From Buxus sempervirens (lineage: Eukaryota > Streptophyta > Magnoliopsida > Buxales > Buxaceae), in contig OX387183.1 in assembly GCA_947561395.2 (NCBI GenBank), positions 16,605,402 to 16,669,401 of the forward strand: a stretch of 64,000 nt of DNA, given 5' to 3'. Of the stretch, positions 24,001-34,538 are shown one piece after another (positions within the stretch are counted from its first letter, which is position 1; every line of letters starts with the position of its first letter). A program made the position numbers and the translations under genes. Under the pieces are notes generated by a model, which had not been told where the DNA came from, did no database searches, and was given only the letters and a program-made list of their open reading frames with translations.

Positions 24001-24607
24001 ATTCCCTTGAGTCTTTCTCGAGTTTTCTAAAATCTGTGGTTTTTTTCTATCAAACAATTTTGAAGCTACATCAAATAGACTTCTAATAACCAAAAGTTGT
24101 CTCTTAAACTCTTGAAGGGCATACCTTTTGTATTGCTTTCCAGGATGAAGTAGTGTTAGACATGGTGTTCTTGCAACCAAAGGTTTGGATTGCTTTTAAG
24201 TGCTGGGCCACTGCTTGACTATATTTTTCTGCAAGTTTAAATTGTTGATGATAATGTCCACTCAGCAAGTTGGGCCGTATATTTGTTCCTCAACTCATCA
24301 CCCTTTCTGAGTTCTTGCCATGCTGCATTACTTGCCTATCATGTTATCCAGATATTTTAGAGTTGAACAAAAATAAATAAACAAATAAGTTGATTTGTTG
24401 GTATCATTTTTCTTACACTGGCAACCTTTTTAATGCAGCTGCAAAGACTTCTTGAAGTGTGCTAAAGATACTATTGTATTGAGAAATGTTGCTTTTGAAG
24501 GTACGAGCCCATTATTTGCACATGGGAAATTGCCGCAGATCATTATCTTCTTGGATAGTTGTGCATGTGCTGGAAATGTGAAAGCTCGTTTCTGCCTAAA
24601 CATTAAG
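21051..24607 (+). CDS. F-box-like protein, partial, two exons
   Basis: Exon 21051-21166 (116 nt, donor GTAAGA) and exon 24439-24607 (169 nt, acceptor TTAATGCAG, donor GTAATT) join in phase to 95 codons. The first gives an F-box-like helix set (TDLHFDLLREIMICLARSS, then ARAASACKDF across the junction). The second ends FLDSCACAGNVKARFCLNI, which resembles the FLxxCxxAGNxxAxxxLG start of the SEL1-type repeats after the F-box in At1g67340-like plant proteins. F-box proteins recruit substrates to SCF ubiquitin ligases. No in-frame stop is seen. The C-terminal SEL1/MYND part was not found after 24607; the next coding exon seen is the TAZ exon at 28942. The start is the first ATG after an acceptor-like site and is uncertain. 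Confidence 0.55.
21815..22318 (+). repeat. 5' LTR of the F-box-intron element
   Basis: Aligns with 23713-24080 in ordered blocks. It is longer than the right copy because of a partly repeated TTTCAGC..TTAGGAAAGTTT segment at about 21900-22020. The exact 3' end is uncertain. Confidence 0.65.
22995..23495 (+). pseudogene. Integrase C-terminal region, Ty3-like, broken
   Basis: The + strand reads HAEFPYNNSINRRTGMTPLE and PIDLVPF, then after stops and frame changes MIHLRLERFSRGTLHKL and GPYKILKKLGSNAYLLELP. These are the usual order of the integrase core end and its C-terminal domain. Several stops lie between about 23150 and 23265. Gag-like wording (VRFDHMPDFLDFS) lies upstream at about 22550-22900 in an open frame. 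Confidence 0.8.
23713..24080 (+). repeat. 3' LTR of the F-box-intron element
   Basis: Begins TGTAGGAGATTCTAGAAACC just after a purine-rich stretch (GGAAGAAAAAG, a possible polypurine tract) and ends near GAAGCTACATCAAATAG. No target-site duplication was identified with the left flank. Confidence 0.6.
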
Positions 24608-26099
24608 GTAATTGTCTTCTTCATTTTGTCTTTTAGTTTTGATGCTTAGTCTATTTCCTAGATTAACAATAAGAAGGGGACCAACTATTTCTATCAGAAA
24701 AAAAAAAAAAAATAGGGCAAAACTATTGGAATCAATTTTTCATCTTAGCTAAGCCAAGTTAGCCAACCATCTACGGATGTGTGTGTAATCAAATTCTAGG
24801 GCCGCCAGCCACTATTTATCATTGGTACTTTTTGTTATGGGCATTTTCCTAGCTTGGCAATTGAACATTTTTCAGGGTCTATTCAACATTACACAGGCAA
24901 TAGCTATTAAAGATTTCTTGACAGTTGCCTAGGCACAAAAGTTGACCACATGGATGCATTTTTGGTCTATGCGAATGCCTGTTATTAATTAGAGTCTGTT
25001 AGCAATTCAACATGCACTTATGCAAGTTCTATTTGGAATTTATAAATACAGATATTATGTAAAGTTTGTACAACATTGTGGTACTCAGCTTAAAAAAAGT
25101 GCAAAATATTAAAGCAATTGTGCTGAGTCCTTGTATCTTAACTCCATGAGGACTAACAGGTCTATCATACAGCACACGACTGCACGTGACATCTGCACCT
25201 TAGTCAGGTAACATATATTATAAAACATCGTATTTTAGAAATAATGGTAGTATAATTAATTTAATAGGAACAACCAGAGAAAAAAAAACAGCTATCGTAG
25301 TAATAGAAATAACAAGAGAAATTGAAATTAGGGATGAGGTTGAAGACACATGTCCTTATCAAGAAAAAATTCAACAGTAGACTGTGGAGTATGGAGAAAA
25401 GAGCTGAAAGGAGGGCGGGTTTTATGGTTATTAGTGTTAACAGTGGGGATAAAGTAAGGGTAGGCTTCCTATAAAAGCGAAGAAAGCTCCTCGAATTCTG
25501 GGTAATAAATAATGATCAACATTCAATACTACAACTAGAGAGCTTTACTTGATTGGTTGGATGCCTTCTCCTTTCTTGACAAGTCAATGGAGCTACAATT
25601 GGTTCTTTTAGGTAGAATAAATGGTTGGATTAATATTTTATTAGTTGGTAATTAGTTATTATCATATAATTAAGCATTAATTTCTTATTGATAACTTTTT
25701 TACATTATTAATCTCTAACATAATTTATAAGCAAGATATAAATGTTGACGTCACTGAAATGGAGGAAATTTTCCAAATTGAGAGAGAGATCTTTCCTAAA
25801 TGATTGACTTTGACATTTAAACTATTGTTTGTTCTCCAATTAGTGAAATTTTTTTCAACATAAGAATATGATAACATACATATATAGTAAAGATACCTCA
25901 AGGGAGGTTTGCATGCATGCGTCAATTATCAATCATCAACATGAAATACAAAGTAATTCTGTATGGGTTAGGGATGCATCATGTGGTGCAAGATGCCACT
26001 TCCCTTTCCCTTTATCCATGCATAAAAAATATAATGCTGGTTGACTACCATAGCCTAGACATTGGATGGCATTATCTCTAATGAAAGGACTTAAGAGGC
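24608..26099 (+). other. Intron or intergenic sequence, nothing recognised
   Basis: AT-rich sequence without recognisable exons. A further F-box-protein exon was looked for and not found. Confidence 0.35.
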
Positions 26100-26415
26100 C
26101 TCTAATTCCTTGGCATTCAATGCTAATGCTACTTCTACCCCCATCATGACCACCCCTGTCCCCTAGTTATCATTATCACTAGATTCTTATCACCATTATT
26201 ACTATCATCATCACTACACCTGGTCTTCACCGCTATCGCTACTACTTCTACCACCACCATGACCACCTGTGACCCTTAGTTACCATCATCACTAGAATTT
26301 TCACCACTGTTATCACTATCGTCACCATAAAAAGTGGTCATTATCACCACAATCATCATCAAATCCATTACCATCACCATATGCACTAGCATCATCACTA
26401 AATGCATATGGCTTA
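26100..26415 (+). repeat. Low-complexity (CACCATTATCACT)n-like tract
   Basis: A degenerate array of CATCA, CCACCA, CATTATTACTA and ACCACC words, strongly biased against G on the + strand. It is a decayed microsatellite or minisatellite. Confidence 0.7.
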
Positions 26416-27239
26416 GGAGTGATTTATGTAACTTTTTTAAATGAATCACCAGAATGTGTCAATCCATCTTTGTCTCCATCACCTATTGTCCGTATTTGTA
26501 GTAGCTCTGGCAATCAATGCAATAGGTTAATCATTAAACATCTAGCTCGTGAGTACTAACCCATTCATATAATGTATTCGCCTCATGATCATCAGTACTT
26601 CAAAAGGGCATCTAATTAATCTTAGGCCAATGCACTTTTATGAAGCTACAATGCATTTCGTTTCGCGGCCAAAATTTCTCTGCGTTTCATTGAAACGCCT
26701 TCTTTTTTTTTTGGAATTTTTTTCATGCGCATGAAACAAACTATAAGACCTCACCAGGACGTGCTGACTGTTTCCTTCCTCTAATTCAAATATTCTCAAA
26801 TCTCCTCCAATCTCTATCAAATCTGTCATAAACCTCTTTCAATCTCAAGATCTTCAGTTTAGAAGCATATTATCCACGATATGGAGTAGCTTTTGGAGTC
26901 CTACAACATTCGTGTGCGACCCGAAACAAAGTAAAATGTGTAATTATTCAACTTTAAAGCCTTATACTTAATAGAATAAGCTGATCTTTGGATATGTAAT
27001 GTAGCAGCACCTGATATATCAATAGGTGTCATCACCTATAATTGTTTTTATGAAAATTACTTTTTTTAATTATTTGTCACGAAAATTGGTAAAAAATAGG
27101 GGAAAATGTATAAAAATACAAAAAATGATGTTAGAAATTAGTAAAAATTACAATGAATTGAAAAGGACAATATACTGTTTTATTTTGTTAATATTTATAT
27201 AATTGACAAATTTTTAAATTACTTTATATATATTAATAT
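26416..27239. other. Intergenic or intron sequence, nothing recognised
   Basis: A minus-strand open stretch at about 26640-26830 has no recognisable domain. Confidence 0.3.
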
Positions 27240-28530
27240 CAAGGTTTACCATTTCAGTGTCGATAGGCGTTCCACCCATCGCCTGAAACGAAATTTCGCC
27301 ACCAGGGTGCTGGATTTTTTGGATTTTGGGGAAATTTCGCCCGCACGCCACTCCGTTTCGCCAGCACGTCAACCCGTTTTGCCAATAAAAAATGAACAAA
27401 TTTTCATTTCCTTCCCCTGTTTCGCCCGTTTCACCCATTTCACTCTGTTTTGCTCGGCAAGCCGTCCCGTTTCGCCGGCACGCCGCCAAAAATCGCTAGC
27501 GATGCAATTAAGGAATTTCTCCCTCAAAAACGCATCGTTACTTCCAAAAAACGAAATTTTGACTGTAAACACTGGTTAATATAACTATTTAAATAATATA
27601 AATATTGTATGTACAATAAAAAATTGGAGACTTAACAAAAACTAATGCACAATTGATTAAAAAATAAAAAATAAATCATTACATTTCAACAATTATTTAA
27701 TTATATAATACAATAAAAGTTTTATTAAAAATAAATTAATTAATATAAATTTACTTATAAATCTGTAAAAATATATATAAATGACAATATGTCGCAATAA
27801 AAATTATAAAATAAAGGTACAACGTTGTGGACATGAAATTTATGATTGTATTTTTTTATTAACATTTTAAATAAATAAAATATTAAAAAATTTTAAAAAA
27901 AATTTACCAAAAAAAATTATTTATGAGAAATGAATAAATTTATATAAATTTATGATTGTTGTGACGTTATTGCTTATCCTCCACCACCGCCGCCTCAACC
28001 ATAGCCAAATAGCTGGCGCAGCTATTATCTTGAGTTCCCTCTTATTTGTATTATCAGAGACACGTCTCAGGAGGAGTATGAGTTCTATATTAGCTTGTTC
28101 AAGAAATATTACATGTATAAGATGTCATGGAAGCGATTTTGCAACTACATCATGAGCAAGTAGGGTTCGAGCCTCCTACATTTCAGTCGGGTTGTCACTC
28201 CTTCCATTTTTTATGGAATCATTCATGATTATATGTATGATTGCTATGTTTGTTAACTTTGTTACTATTTGCATCATCAGTTGTCCTTTTAGTTGTTACA
28301 TTACATTTCATATTTTGTGACACTATGCATGGATTTACCACTTATTCAGTGATTATTTGCACACGTGATTATGTTATTCATGTATTCTAACCTTATATTT
28401 ATATTTTTTATTAATTATCTTTGATTTTCAGCCAAAAATACACAAAATCACTGATTCTGTCAAAATTTCACGGCGTGCCGATTTTTCCTAGGTGCGGCAC
28501 GCCCATCGGTATCAAAATTGAAAACCTTGG
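27240..28530. mobile_element. TIR element with GCGAAAT words, about 1.3 kb
   Basis: Left end CAAGGTTTACCATTTCAGTG with CGATAGGCG; right end, read on the other strand, CCAAGGTTTTCAATTTTGAT with ACCGATGGGC. That is an imperfect inverted repeat of about 30 bases. Near the left end TTTCGCC, CACGCC and TTTCGCCGGCACGCC repeat; the centre is very AT-rich. The words are shared with 18562-19033. No transposase and no clear target-site duplication were seen. Confidence 0.55.
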
Positions 28531-28941
28531 TAGGGAGCATACTTAAGCTATGGCTCTCTCTTTTTCCCACAATAGCACATACTTCTAGAAGGGAAGAGAG
28601 TTAGTTCTTCCCTAAGATTTGTTTTTAAACTTTTAGAAATTCAAGAGCTCTCTATTGTGATACTCCCTTTTTAGGTAGATGAATCATCATTTTGCATCCA
28701 ATCTATTGCTTGAATATTCCAGCTCCATCCATACTGATGGAAGACTTGAATGATATATAGAAAGGCTTCCACCCCCCTGGTGAAAAGAGAATTTCCCTGC
28801 CTATGGATCCTGCCAATGTTTTCCTGGTGGGAATTGCTCTCAAATCTCCTAGGTTGTATACAAAATTATTATGACAATATTATATAGAAACATTTGAGTT
28901 CTATATCTGGCCATGCATGATACGATGCCCTGCTATTGCAG

Positions 28942-29425
28942 ATTAAGAGAACAATTAAACTTCTGATGCTGTATGATCCTCTAATCCATGCTACTCAATG
29001 TTTCACTCCACAATGCCAGTACAATAAATGCCGTGAACTCAAGGGACTTTTCCGCCATAGCTCACAATGCCAAACTCGTGTTTTACGAGGTTGTATTCTC
29101 TGTAAAGCTTTGGTGAATATTCTTAGGGTGCATGCTCTATGTTGCAAAGAATCGAAGTGCAAAATACCTCATTGCAGGTGCATATGCTAATCTCCATTGA
29201 TAAAGAATTCTAGATGTTTTGAGCTTGGTAAAATTTGTTTTTAATATGTTATATTCCAGGGCTGCAAAAGAAGTTTTGAGGGGGATGAAAGTTCTGACTG
29301 ATCCTTCATGGATGGTCACAGTGATGGGGCTGATTACACAGGGAGAGCTGCAGAGGTTGCCGGGAGTGCCGGATGAACTTGTACATAAATATGGACTTCT
29401 TGAGAAGATGTTTGAGCAAAAGTGA
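28942..29425 (+). CDS. TAZ zinc-finger protein, two C-terminal exons
   Basis: Exon 28942-29177 (acceptor CTATTGCAG, donor GTGCAT) and exon 29260-29425 (acceptor ATATTCCAG) join in phase to 133 codons and a TGA. Residues 1-79 form a TAZ domain with the Cys/His set of the CBP/p300 family: LIHATQCFTPQCQYNKC, LKGLFRHSSQC, GCILCK, LRVHALCCKESKCKIPHC. The wording is closer to the TAZ of plant HAC histone acetyltransferases than to that of BTB-TAZ (BT) proteins. TAZ domains bind transcription factors in the nucleus. The last 54 residues (RGMKVLTDPSWM to EKMFEQ) follow the finger where HAC proteins have a basic RRLQQ-type tail and were not recognised. No stops interrupt the exons. Upstream exons of a HAC (PHD, KAT11, ZZ) are absent. 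Confidence 0.7.
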
Positions 29426-29429
29426 CAGA

Positions 29430-31290
29430 AGACGGGTTACTACATCCTGGTTATCCTGAGAAAGGATTCCTTGGTGTCTGATAGCAGTGAAAATCAGTGT
29501 TCAAGAGCTGAGAAATTGTTACACTTTTGTTTCTGTAAGGCTGGGCTTTAGGGAGGGGAAAGAAATCCACCAGGTTTGGTTTATCAAATGCTTTAGATGG
29601 GTACCTTATTTTCATCTTCCATTTCTGACCTTTTCCCTTTACTACTGGGGATTAGCAGCGTTGTGCCCTTTGTTGTGTCAACCATACCACTGATTGAATC
29701 CAGCCAGGGCCAAAAGCCCATGAACAATGAAGCTGAAAGTTGCAGACACCTTAGTTTCTATCCAGTGTGTCCATCGAAGTAATTTCACTCTGTGGATCTT
29801 ATCTACCCATTTTCAGGACTTAAAAGTTTCATGATTCAGATGACAAGATCTGTACCCCAGAGTTCCTATTTTAAAAAGATTGAAGGGTTTGGGTTCTGAT
29901 GAATGTAAATGGATGTCAATTGTCCGGTGAAATGCTGTAAGAGGAGAGAGTTGTAAATGGGACCGAAAGCTACATTAGAGCCTGAACTGACCATAAAGTT
30001 TGGGTTTGGGTTTGGGTTTGGGTTCAATCCAGGCTTCATTCTAGGCTTGATGTTGAGTTCAGCTGAGGCTTAAACTCCATTAATACTGCCTGAAAAGCCT
30101 CAAGAGTGAAGCTCTTGGCAGTTGCTGAATTGCCATTTAATCAAAAACATTCAATAGTGAGGGTCAGCCTGAACCCAACCGAATCTCAGATGATAGAGTT
30201 TAGGGTGAGCTCCAACCAACTCAACCCCACCCTACTTATAGCCCTATGAGAACTGAGTCCAAAATCATCGAAATCCAATTTAACCTACTCTAATTATACC
30301 CCTATAGGATGGAATTTGGTTCTCATTGGAGAATATTCCTTCTTTACGTGTACTTTCAGTCAACCCTAGCCATGTGCTATATCTTATTTAAGGCTGACAA
30401 CAAGTTAGGATTGATCATTGAGCCGAAAGATCAGGCTTCTTGTAAACAACGCCCGCCCACTAAAAAACTATAGAAGGGGTCAAGCTTGCCTGGCCAAGCT
30501 CAATATTGTGTTTTTTTTTTTTTTTTATTATTATTAATTTTCAGATATATTCACATATTGTTCTTCATTAATCTAAATTTAAAAACATTCATAATATCTC
30601 AGAATCTTCAATATACATGATCATCAATCTATATGATTACATAAAATAAAATAGTTACATATACAAATTCATTGTAGACATCCTTGAAGAACGTGATGAA
30701 TCCTGATTTTATGCATGGTAAAAATAGGACCAATCCTAATAGGAATAGAATTCCTTAATATATCAATATATGCATCAGTTAATTACTCAATAACCAATAG
30801 GGTTATTAACCAAGAGGGTAATTTTACTTTCTATTAAAGTAATAAACATTAAGATTAATTTCTTGTTGGTCAAATCAATGGCTAATAATTCAAAATAATT
30901 CACCAATTACATAGGACACAGTCATGTGGAGTCAAATTCTAGGTGATATTACTGTTGCTTAAAGAAAACTTGCAATTTCTTATACCAATAATAAAACATA
31001 TATTGTATCAAAATCATAATTCAAACACTTTATAAACACATTATGTATAAAGTCTTACATTTATAATTTTATGTATAATATATATATTATGAACATCGAG
31101 CGAAGCCAACCTAAGGAATTCCATAGACAACCAAGCCTGTCCTTAAATTTATCATAGCTCTTAAAAATCATGCAAAATTTGGCCTTATTAATAACCTATA
31201 GATGACCAACCCTAATCTCATAAGAAAGACATTTTCCACATGACAAAATGTCTCTTCTAAGACATTATGTTTTCCGAGACCATTTCGTCT
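29430..31290. other. Intergenic sequence with decayed repeats
   Basis: Probable 3' untranslated region of the TAZ gene to about 29980. A four-unit TTTGGG run lies at 29999-30023, then AT-rich sequence with no gene recognised. Confidence 0.4.
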
Positions 31291-31306
31291 AGTACCACTC
31301 AGGTAC

Positions 31307-31480
31307 GAGACCATACTAGTTGGTCCTTCATGCTAGAACATCTGTTGGTCCAATGGTAGAGGGTGCATACACGTAGGTTTCATACACTTATGTGGACAGG
31401 TTTCATACACCTATGTGGACACGTATTTTACCGTTGGACCAGCAGATCTTCCAACCTAAGGCTCCAGGAGATTTCAAGAC
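31307..31480. mobile_element. 9-bp-TSD MITE family, copy A (174 bp)
   Basis: Core inverted repeat TCTGTTGGTCCAATGG / CCGTTGGACCAGCAGA. The ends are GAGACCATACTAGTTGGTCC and GGCTCCAGGAGATTTCAAGAC. It is flanked on both sides by the perfect 9-bp CTCAGGTAC (31298-31306, 31481-31489). Contains an internal duplication of GGTTTCATACAC.TATGTGGACA. The 9-bp duplication points to a Mutator-type non-autonomous element. Confidence 0.85.
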
Positions 31481-31489
31481 CTCAGGTAC

Positions 31490-32920
31490 CAACATGAAAC
31501 TGACAGACTAATGCCCTATTTTAATAAGGAGCCCTACCCCACATCCTATCCCAGCCGTTGGTATCACGGTACGACCAGATTCTAGTACTTTAGTACCAGA
31601 GGAAATACGTTTATGTTTTCCATGCAATAAGAAAGTGATCTGTGTCACCGTCCAAACAACAATAATGAAGCATACCTAGGTACCATCAGATTTGGAGGTG
31701 CATACAAGTACTGTTTCCACTTTTTTTTCTTTTTTTTTTTCCACATTATAAGAAGGTGCCTGAGCACAGAGAGCGACTCCTCGTTCTCGTCCCATCTCAC
31801 TCCCATATTATTTCTGAAACTCCTAAATAAGCCTCTTGAAATTGAAATTTCTCACGTTTGATTAAACATGAGAAATTATAAACGGTTTGACATTTCTCAC
31901 TTTTTTTCTTTAATTGGAATTTGACCTTGTACTTTATATAGCATGTGGAGCAGGAGTGGTCTACAGCAAGATTCCCTTATCGCATTCTACATCAATAGTT
32001 GTGGATTCCACAAATAAAAATATATTTTTATTTTGTGGGACTCACAATCTTTACATCTATACAAATATAATTGAGGAGATTCAGTCATTCTGTCCTGACA
32101 TTTCTTACCCGAAATATCTCACTTTCAGTTTTATTAATTTTTATCTCTAGGTTAGTTACTTATTTGAACATATCGACTAGCTACAAATTAATCGAACATA
32201 ACTGAAGATTCAAACGAAGTTTATAAGTTGGATACAGTATAATTCTTTTACAAAGCGCATGTCACGTGCCTTCCCCTAATTTTATTAGTGGTACGTGCAT
32301 ATTGCACATCCTCACCCTTAACTGTAGCATATAAATAGGGGTTTAAATTCGAGTGGAAAGAGTAGTGGGGTGTTATTGTTTTGGATTGGATTGCTATAGT
32401 TGGAGAGGGCAATGGTTGGAAAAAAAAAAAAAAAGGAGGCCAAAATCTGGACGGAATATTCCCTCTCTTCTCTTCTCTGCAAAAGCTGTTGCAGGAAATT
32501 GTAACTTTTAAGTACTCCGCATGGTATCTATCTCCAAATGCAAGATAGAATGCAGGAGAAAGGAGCACTGTATGTCATCAATAGTTAAATGTTCTTCGTT
32601 CTTTTTATTTTCGTCCTTTCGTTTTTTCTCTTATATATGTTTTCTTTTTTAACATTCATCATGGTATTACAATAATTCATAGTCGGCATATACACATACA
32701 TCTAGAGAATCACTGCGACTTCAATTTGCACCTACAAGCTTTGACACAGCAACGATTCAATTGAGTCACCATGACTTCAAATAGAGGTAAAATTTTTGAG
32801 CAAACTCCCTTTGAGGATGGTGTATTTCAAGCTTCGCCTCAAGAATTACGTTCTTCTTGATCAACTGCTTCTACAGCAAAATCTCTTTTGAAAAAAAAAA
32901 TTTTTTTATTTGGCAAAATC
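31490..32920. other. Intergenic sequence, no gene seen
   Basis: Two pyrimidine-rich runs (about 31721 and, on the other strand, about 32420) and AT-rich sequence. Short open frames without domains. Confidence 0.35.
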
Positions 32921-32924
32921 TACA

Positions 32925-33168
32925 ATGGTAATACGGTTTTTAGTAATATTTTTTAAAAATAACCTAGATTCAATGACTTAATTATCGGTAATTAAAATTA
33001 GTAATGCTTTTTTGACATAATTAGGGATTAATGAATGTCATTTTATTGTCCACGGAGGATTTCTTACATAAATGCCCTTAAAAGACTTCTTAACCTTCTT
33101 AACCTTATTAAAAGATGACAAAAGAATGAATTGTTTATTACAAGTTTTTTTTTAGGGCATTTTCATTC
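32925..33168. repeat. Family C element, left part only
   Basis: GGTTTTTAGTAATATTTTTTAA, GATTCAATGACTTAATTATC, GGTAATTAAAATTAGTAATG and TTTTATTGTCCACGGAGGATTT follow the same order as the left half of the element at 33711-34073. The right half is missing and MITE copy B begins exactly where the match ends. Confidence 0.55.
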
Positions 33169-33320
33169 GAAGTTATATCAGCTGGTCCTTCACGCCGGAA
33201 GATGTATTGGTCCAATGGTGAAAGGTGTGGTATACATAAGCTTCATGCATCTATATAAATACATACATCATCGTTGGACCAGCAGATTTTCGTGCGAATG
33301 GCTCCGTAGATTTCAAAGTC
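33169..33320. mobile_element. 9-bp-TSD MITE family, copy B (152 bp)
   Basis: Core TATTGGTCCAATGG / CGTTGGACCAGCAGATTTTC. The ends GAAGTTATATCAGCTGGTCC and GGCTCCGTAGATTTCAAAGTC match copies A, C and D. The flanks share only TTTTC, so the duplication has decayed or the left flank was rearranged. Confidence 0.75.
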
Positions 33321-33710
33321 TTTTCGGAACAAATCTTTTGTGAACAGTAGTCGTTCTAATTTTGTCGCTTCCGCCCCTTGATTTGACAACGAAAGGCATT
33401 TGGCTTTTTTCACGGGGCACACCAAAATACCACCGGACGGGACGTCCGACAGCGCAGCCTAGGTCTTAGGTGGGACCGTAAGCAGTAATGGTCCCAGCAA
33501 TAGTTGGTGATGCGCGGTCATGGCCCCAGAATAGCACGTGTCGGTGCACTAAAATACGCGTGGTCCAGTTTGCCGACACTTTTATTTTTTTCAGCACGTG
33601 ACTCAAATTAGATAGCGACTTGTGCCGAAAAGGGGGAGGGCTTCTCTCGATGCAACGCGTTGTAAGGTACCGTACATGATTAGACCTTATGATAGTAATT
33701 TGGTCACGGC

Positions 33711-34073
33711 GAAATTGGTTTTAGTGTTACTTTTTAATAATAATTTTGATTCAATTACTAAAATCTTGGTAATTAAGAAATAGTGATATTTTTTTAAAAA
33801 TTGAAAACAAATGTTATATTATTGTTCACAAAAGATTTATTCCAAAAATATCCTTAAAACATTTGTTAATCTCATTAAAACTTGATAATAAATAAATATA
33901 TTTACAAGTATATTGAAGGCATTTTTTTTAAAAGTTAAAAAGTTTTTTTTATGAATAATAAAAGGACACTGATTCACAATTATTTCCAAAAAGTATCATT
34001 GATTTTTAATTACCAAGAATTTAGTGCCTGAATCAAGATTAGTTTAAGAAACATCACTAAAACCAATTTTCCC
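33711..34073. mobile_element. Family C long-TIR element (about 360 bp)
   Basis: Left GAAATTGGTTTTAGTGTTAC ... ATTTTGATTCA ... CTTGGTAATTAAGAAATAGTGATA is inverted at the right end as ...ATCATTGATTTTTAATTACCAAG ... TGAATCAAGAT ... CACTAAAACCAATTTTC. The arms are about 90 bases and diverged. No coding sequence. Confidence 0.7.
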
Positions 34074-34538
34074 TTTTGCTCATTCGCATATGTATTCCAA
34101 AGTCTTGTTTTGGAAAATAAATGACAAATATTGGTAAAAAATATATTGTAATGTGGTTTTGTATATTTATTTTTGAGAAAAGTGTTCTTGCGACTGTGCA
34201 CGTAGGCAAATGAAAAAAAGAGATGGGTAATTAATTAGGCATCTTGGGTTTGAAAAACTGCTACGGAGTATTATTTGAAAAATAAAAAAAATGAAAAGAC
34301 CAACTTACCCATGAGAAATATATTAAAACAATACATTCTAAGGTTGTTTTGGAGAAAATTGTGATAATTTAAGGTAATTATCCTTCAATGCCAACGGACA
34401 TTGTGGAAAATAAGAAAAACAAATACACTAACTTGTGCTCACAAAGTTTTTTGATTGGTTTACAAGGTTATTTTTGGAATAAAAGTTTGTTTTTATTTGT
34501 GGCACATTCTATAATGGACCTTATCCCAATATATATAT

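Larger units (their letters stand above)
21815..24080 (+). mobile_element. Degenerate Ty3-like LTR element inside the F-box intron
   Basis: Similar LTRs (both TG[CT]AGGAGATTCTAGAAA at the start, then CTAATA.TT, TTTTCAGCCTTAGG, GAAGGCA and GAGAGGCCAAG blocks) lie at about 21815-22318 and 23713-24080. Between them are gag-like pieces and the end of an integrase. The element is only about 2.3 kb, so most of gag-pol is deleted. It sits wholly inside the intron 21167-24438. Confidence 0.75.

Noticed and set aside
29999-30023. Telomere-like TTTGGG run
   Set aside because: Only four units and not the plant TTTAGGG sequence; a simple repeat is enough to explain it.
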